A DNA stretch of 64,000 bases from Pedobacter deserti. GTDB taxonomy: Bacteria; Bacteroidota; Bacteroidia; Sphingobacteriales; Sphingobacteriaceae. The translations under genes were made by a program, and so were the position numbers. The notes below the pieces were generated by a model. The model was not told where the DNA came from and searched no databases. It saw only the letters and a program-made list of their open reading frames with translations. Location: NCBI RefSeq assembly GCF_024436415.1, contig NZ_JAFMZQ010000001.1, forward strand, positions 1,984,001 through 2,048,000, given 5' to 3'. The first letter of the stretch is position 1. The number at the start of each line of letters is the position of its first letter. Positions 61,600 through 64,000 of this stretch are shown piece by piece.

Positions 61600-64000
61600 T
61601 TACAGCACTTCGAACTCATGGATGCCCGATTGAAATTCCATGACATACTTGTTGTCTACTTTTCTTGCCTGCAGTTCAGCGCCCGATGTATCCTTTGCCC
61701 GTTGCGCCCCGCCGGGTAGTACAAAAGTCGCCGAAGCATTTACTGGTACTTCGATAAGCACTTTCATAGTTCCATTGCCCGAGCGCTTCCATTCTGAGCG
61801 TATTCGGCCAAAGGGACTTCTGTACGACGCCTTACAATGGTCCAGCTCAGTGACGGTCTTAGGCGCTATCACGAAGTGGTTCATGCCGGGCGCAGCCTGA
61901 TCTACTTTTATTCCAGCCAAACCGGTATAAAACCATTCTACTACGCTTCCGAACATGGGGTGACATCTCGAGCCATCTCCTTTCCAGGATTCCCATAGTG
62001 TGCTGTTTTTCTCGTCAAGCAGGTAACCAAAGCTTGGGAAATCCTTCTGATTCATCAACTTGTATGCAATATCGTCCCGATCGTTTGCACTTAGCACATT
62101 CAACAGCAGGGGGGTACCCAATATGCCTGTGTCAAAGTGATGGTTTATTTTTTTCAAATGCGCCAGCAGGCTTGCAAAGACAGTATCATAGCGTTCTGCT
62201 GGTACCAGTCCGAAAGCCAGGGCAAAAACATCTGCGCCCTGCCGGCCTTCCCAGTAGGTCTGTCCCGAAGCATTATAGTATGCGGCGTTAAAGTTCTTCT
62301 TAATATCCTTAGCCAGTTCCGAAAACTTAAGTTGATCGTCGCCTTTGCCAAGCACGTTTGCAATGCCGGTCATCAGGTTGGTGACATGGTAGAAATAAGC
62401 GGTGTTGACCAGTTCCGACGGTACTTCAACATTGCCCGGAGTGCACCAGTCGCCCAAACACCACCCGCCAGGTTCTTCTCTCGATATCAAGCCCTTCTCG
62501 TTTGTCCGGGTTTGCAAATACTCTACCCATTGTTTCATGCCGGTATAGTGACGGGTCAGGATCGTCATATCCCCATAATAATTGAAATATGCCCAAGGCA
62601 TAATCACGTATGCCGACCCCCAAGCCGGTCCGCCGCCACCACCACCAAAAGGGGCCGTGTGCGTCACAAAACCCGTTTTCTTATTACGCGCATCGTCCAT
62701 GTCGTCCAGCCACTTGCGGTAAAACTGCCGCATGTCATAACTAAAAATGGAGTTTCCCACAATCACCTGCCCGTCGCCCGTGTATCCCAGCCTTTCGCGG
62801 TGCGGGCAATCGCTGCTCACGCTTCCATGAAAGTTGGCCTGCTGGGTTTTCAGGTAAGCCGAATTGATTTTATTAAAAAACGGATTTGAGCACTCAAACT
62901 CACCGTCCGGGACTACCGCTGTGTACACGTCTTTTACCTTGAGGCTTTCCTTATTCAGGGCCACATCTTTCGAAGTCACTTCAATGTACCTGAATGCATG
63001 CCAGGTAAATTTCGGTTCCCAGGTTTCTGTACCCTCACCTTTCAGAATATAGGTGTCAAACTGTCCGTAATCTTCGGCTTCTTCACTTACATATCTTATT
63101 TTCAGCGTGCTTCCCGCTTTTCCTTTTACCTCGATGGACGCCCAGCCAGCTACTGTTTCGGGCAAGCTGTACCGGTATACCGAGTCGTTCACTCGCCCGT
63201 CAAATGTCGGAACAAGCGTGCGCATCACTTTATCGAAAGGCGCTGTTTGTGGATGCAGACTGCCCGTAGGTGCCCGAACAAGCGTCGCCGGCTTCCATTT
63301 TGGATCCTGGTAACCTGCGCTGGCCCAGTCGCCCAGTTCCAGTCGCGCATCATAAATCTCTCCCGTAAATATTCCATCCTTCAGCAGTGGTCCTGTACGC
63401 GTTTTCCAGGTTTCGTCGGAAACTATCGTCGCTTTGCTGCCGTCGGTATACAGAATTTCCAGTTGGAAGATCAATCGTGGCGTGTCGTACCACATATGGC
63501 CCTCCACCGTGCGGTCGCGCTGGTTGTACCAGCCATTGCCAAGTTGCATGCCTATCGCGTTCTTTTTTAAGTTCAGTGCGGTTGTAACGTCGAAGGTATT
63601 GTACAATACGCGTTGGGTCGACTGGTCATCGTAGGGGTAAAGCAACTTCTTTAGGGGTCTTCTATCGTAGTTGGTCACCGCAGGCGCTAATACCTGATCG
63701 CCAATCCTTTTCCCGTTCAGATACAGTTCATAAAACCCCAGACCACTCACATAAACCGTTGCTTTTTGGATTTTTTTTCCTGCCACGAACTCTTTGCGAA
63801 AATACGGTGAGGGATAAGTTATCGCCGAATCCGGAAAGGGCGTTGGCGCCGTGCCAATCCATTTCGCCTTCCAGTCGCCCGCAGCTAGCAAGCCCATGGT
63901 CCAGGATGCCGGTGCGCTCCATTCTGATGGCTCATTGTTTTCATCCCATACCATCACCTTCCAAAATAATGTCGTCCCTGAAGTAAGAGGCTTACCCTTA
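61600..64000 (-). CDS. Alpha-L-rhamnosidase, GH78 (5' end outside window)
   Basis: At least 799 codons, open to the window edge: the frame continues upstream of the first internal Met as KPLTSGTTLFWKVMVWD, the usual fibronectin-like start of GH78 enzymes, so the N-terminus is missing. Next come the carbohydrate-binding part (VYVSGLGFYELYLNGKRIGD) and the six-hairpin catalytic domain with SDCPHRERLGYTGDGQ, WLDDMDDA, and ILGTPLLLNVL, then the C-terminal beta domain. GH78 enzymes release rhamnose by inversion from plant polysaccharides and flavonoid glycosides. It stops 88 bp before the TIM-TlpA gene on the same strand, so both probably belong to Sus locus 2. Confidence 0.92.
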   Translation of the reverse strand, partial: KGKPLTSGTTLFWKVMVWDENNEPSEWSAPASWTMGLLAAGDWKAKWIGTAPTPFPDSAITYPSPYFRKEFVAGKKIQKATVYVSGLGFYELYLNGKRIGDQVLAPAVTNYDRRPLKKLLYPYDDQSTQRVLYNTFDVTTALNLKKNAIGMQLGNGWYNQRDRTVEGHMWYDTPRLIFQLEILYTDGSKATIVSDETWKTRTGPLLKDGIFTGEIYDARLELGDWASAGYQDPKWKPATLVRAPTGSLHPQTAPFDKVMRTLVPTFDGRVNDSVYRYSLPETVAGWASIEVKGKAGSTLKIRYVSEEAEDYGQFDTYILKGEGTETWEPKFTWHAFRYIEVTSKDVALNKESLKVKDVYTAVVPDGEFECSNPFFNKINSAYLKTQQANFHGSVSSDCPHRERLGYTGDGQVIVGNSIFSYDMRQFYRKWLDDMDDARNKKTGFVTHTAPFGGGGGGPAWGSAYVIMPWAYFNYYGDMTILTRHYTGMKQWVEYLQTRTNEKGLISREEPGGWCLGDWCTPGNVEVPSELVNTAYFYHVTNLMTGIANVLGKGDDQLKFSELAKDIKKNFNAAYYNASGQTYWEGRQGADVFALAFGLVPAERYDTVFASLLAHLKKINHHFDTGILGTPLLLNVLSANDRDDIAYKLMNQKDFPSFGYLLDEKNSTLWESWKGDGSRCHPMFGSVVEWFYTGLAGIKVDQAAPGMNHFVIAPKTVTELDHCKASYRSPFGRIRSEWKRSGNGTMKVLIEVPVNASATFVLPGGAQRAKDTSGAELQARKVDNKYVMEFQSGIHEFEVL

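Noticed and set aside
62137..62889. 250-codon plus-strand frame antisense to the GH78 gene
   Set aside because: It lies fully inside a well-supported GH78 catalytic domain and its translation looks like an antisense shadow.

Overview
The window looks like chromosomal DNA of a Bacteroidota bacterium, most likely Sphingobacteriaceae (Pedobacter-like). The grounds are two SusC/SusD loci each with an ECF sigma factor and FecR anti-sigma factor, TlpA-type secreted thioredoxins, GldA/F/G-type ABC transporter genes, DUF4397, DUF2851 and DUF4254 proteins, promoters of the TTG-N18-21-TAnnTTTG type in front of both tRNA genes, and few clear Shine-Dalgarno sites. The first 24 kb and everything after about 26.4 kb have similar moderate GC. 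The stretch from about 24.35 to 26.4 kb is visibly AT-richer.

Layout. 1-3 kb: glycogen synthesis (3' end of glgA, then glgC) and a BtuF-like protein without signal peptide. 3-7.6 kb: a DUF4397 lipoprotein, tRNA-Leu(TAG), and the protein quality control set tig, clpP, clpX. 7.6-20 kb: core genes, namely AMP nucleosidase; a minus-strand run sppA-polX-DUF4254-GT9-sixA; folK-Hpt; rho-pssA; pyrF; DUF2851-PspC. 20.2-24.3 kb: ftsK, a LolA-like carrier, an MBL hydrolase and tRNA-Leu(GAG). 24.3-26.3 kb: a small genomic island whose ends repeat the 3' end of tRNA-Leu(GAG). It carries a RhuM-Fic gene and a frameshifted gene and has no integrase. 26.4-32.8 kb: a transposase-like fragment, then a ROK regulator divergent from a Tat-exported Gfo/Idh/MocA oxidoreductase and a HEAT plus double DUF1080 protein, which together look like a 3-keto-glycoside module. 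32.8-35.5 kb: a 16-unit, 11-bp degenerate tandem array, then copA.

35.6-43.8 kb: first Sus-type locus on the plus strand (ECF sigma, FecR, SusC, SusD, TlpA-like), with no glycoside hydrolase. 43.9-45.9 kb: BlaI/M56 pair with a dyad operator candidate. 46-52 kb: a tightly coupled minus-strand operon of a GldA-like ATPase, a GldF-GldG fusion and two tandem MutS-like ATPases. 52-64 kb: second Sus-type locus on the minus strand (GH78 rhamnosidase cut by the window edge, a secreted sugar-isomerase-like TIM barrel fused to TlpA, ECF sigma, FecR, SusC, SusD).

I see no complete, clearly new defence or mobile system. The observations most worth following are the tRNA-bounded mini-island with nested repeats, the 11-bp array, the TIM-barrel/TlpA fusion, the MutS-like pair coupled to a Gld-type exporter, and a PolX whose polymerase catalytic aspartates are all missing. 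All product names come from reading motifs in translations; no database search was run.
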